Below are positions 63,560 through 64,000 of a DNA stretch of 64,000 bases, piece by piece. The DNA is from Burkholderia arboris (GTDB taxonomy: Bacteria; Pseudomonadota; Gammaproteobacteria; Burkholderiales; Burkholderiaceae). The stretch's first letter is position 1, and every line of letters begins with the position of its first letter. The notes under the pieces were generated by a model. It was not told the origin of the DNA. It ran no database searches and was given only the letters and a program-made list of their open reading frames with translations. Both the position numbers and the translations under genes were made by a program. Where the stretch lies: contig NZ_CABVPX010000003.1 in assembly GCF_902499125.1 (NCBI RefSeq), positions 310,001-374,000 on the forward strand, written 5' to 3'.

Positions 63560-63892
63560 ATGAATTTGCGCAAGCGCTGGGTGAGAAATCCTTACGATTT
63601 GTATTTGTCAAGTTTGGAATCCGTTCCCGTTTCAAAGATGTACGGAAATTTGCTCATCGAACTCTTGGAGAAGTCGTCGGATCGCTTGTATTTGCAATGG
63701 ACGGAGCCGGGGCGGTGCCACTATGGAGAGCAAGTCTGGGTGCCGCGATATGCTCGCAGGGCAGGGACATGCGCATATAGCGGACTCCCAATTGAAGCCG
63801 GAGACAAAGTATATGTACCGATAGGGCGGCCTAGACCTTTGAATGCGAGTGCAATGATATTAGTGGAAAAGGTGGATGGCGTGCTTGATTGA
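63560..63892 (+). CDS. DUF3331 domain-containing protein
   Basis: A 110-residue small protein with CHYGEQVWVPRYARRAGTCAYSGLPIEAGDKVYVP, the DUF3331 pattern of cysteine/aromatic motifs common in Burkholderia, probably a small zinc- or nucleic-acid-binding fold. GAGGGGGA lies 6 bases before the ATG. Its GC is lower than that of the pqi operon. Function unknown. The 108 bases after it hold a possible weak hairpin (CGCGC/GCGCG at 63933-63946). Confidence 0.75.
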   Translation: MNLRKRWVRNPYDLYLSSLESVPVSKMYGNLLIELLEKSSDRLYLQWTEPGRCHYGEQVWVPRYARRAGTCAYSGLPIEAGDKVYVPIGRPRPLNASAMILVEKVDGVLD

Positions 63893-64000
63893 TGCGATGT
63901 TGATTTTCGGATTTTCTTTATATGAAGAACTCGCGCTCACGCGCGCGGGCATATATTTTTGTAAAAATTGTTCAATGGAGGTAAATATTGCCACCTTGTA

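Overview
The window looks like a chromosomal segment of a Burkholderia species, probably of the cepacia complex. This is inferred from the very high GC of most genes, a pobA-pcaIJBDC-pcaK aromatic catabolism block, an orphan type VI secretion vgrG cluster, the split pqiA genes, and a C-terminal DUF3331 protein typical of the genus. No RNA gene or CRISPR array was seen.

Left core part (1-30.3 kb). A small catabolic module comes first: MFS transporter, 2,4'-dihydroxyacetophenone-dioxygenase-like cupin, AraC regulator, GMC oxidoreductase and a second AraC regulator. The cupin and GMC genes share a promoter motif at identical spacing. Next are a secreted protein and an aldo/keto reductase. A four-gene type VI effector cassette follows (VgrG, DUF4123 adaptor, lipoprotein probably conferring immunity, Tle1-type DUF2235 lipase). 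After it come a LysE exporter with its LysR regulator, an FNR-type regulator, a universal stress protein, a serine acetyltransferase, folE with a pteridine-reductase-like SDR, and the 4-hydroxybenzoate/beta-ketoadipate genes with a promoter and operator readable before pcaI. A second LysE-type exporter closes this part.

Accessory part (30.4-59.8 kb, visibly lower GC). It contains four units. (a) Small poorly conserved genes and an overlapping three-gene cluster encoding a PD-(D/E)XK nuclease, a complete Ser/Thr kinase and an unrecognised 384-residue protein; this is the best candidate for an undescribed defence or signalling system. (b) A Tn7-like transposon: tnsA, tnsB, tnsC, a tniQ, an Xre/MbcA/ParS-type toxin-binding-domain gene and a second tniQ. 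(c) Two large cargo genes: a nuclease with a SEC-C tail, and a protein with an RX4H motif of HEPN RNases. (d) A respiratory module in which a cyanide-insensitive-type bd oxidase (cioAB) lies between pqqA and pqqBCDE, followed by a membrane PQQ dehydrogenase. Together these could make a cofactor, oxidise a sugar or cyclic polyol, and reduce oxygen through ubiquinol.

Right core part (59.8-64 kb). High GC returns with the tightly overlapping pqiA1-pqiA2-pqiB-pqiC lipid-transport operon, followed by a DUF3331 gene.
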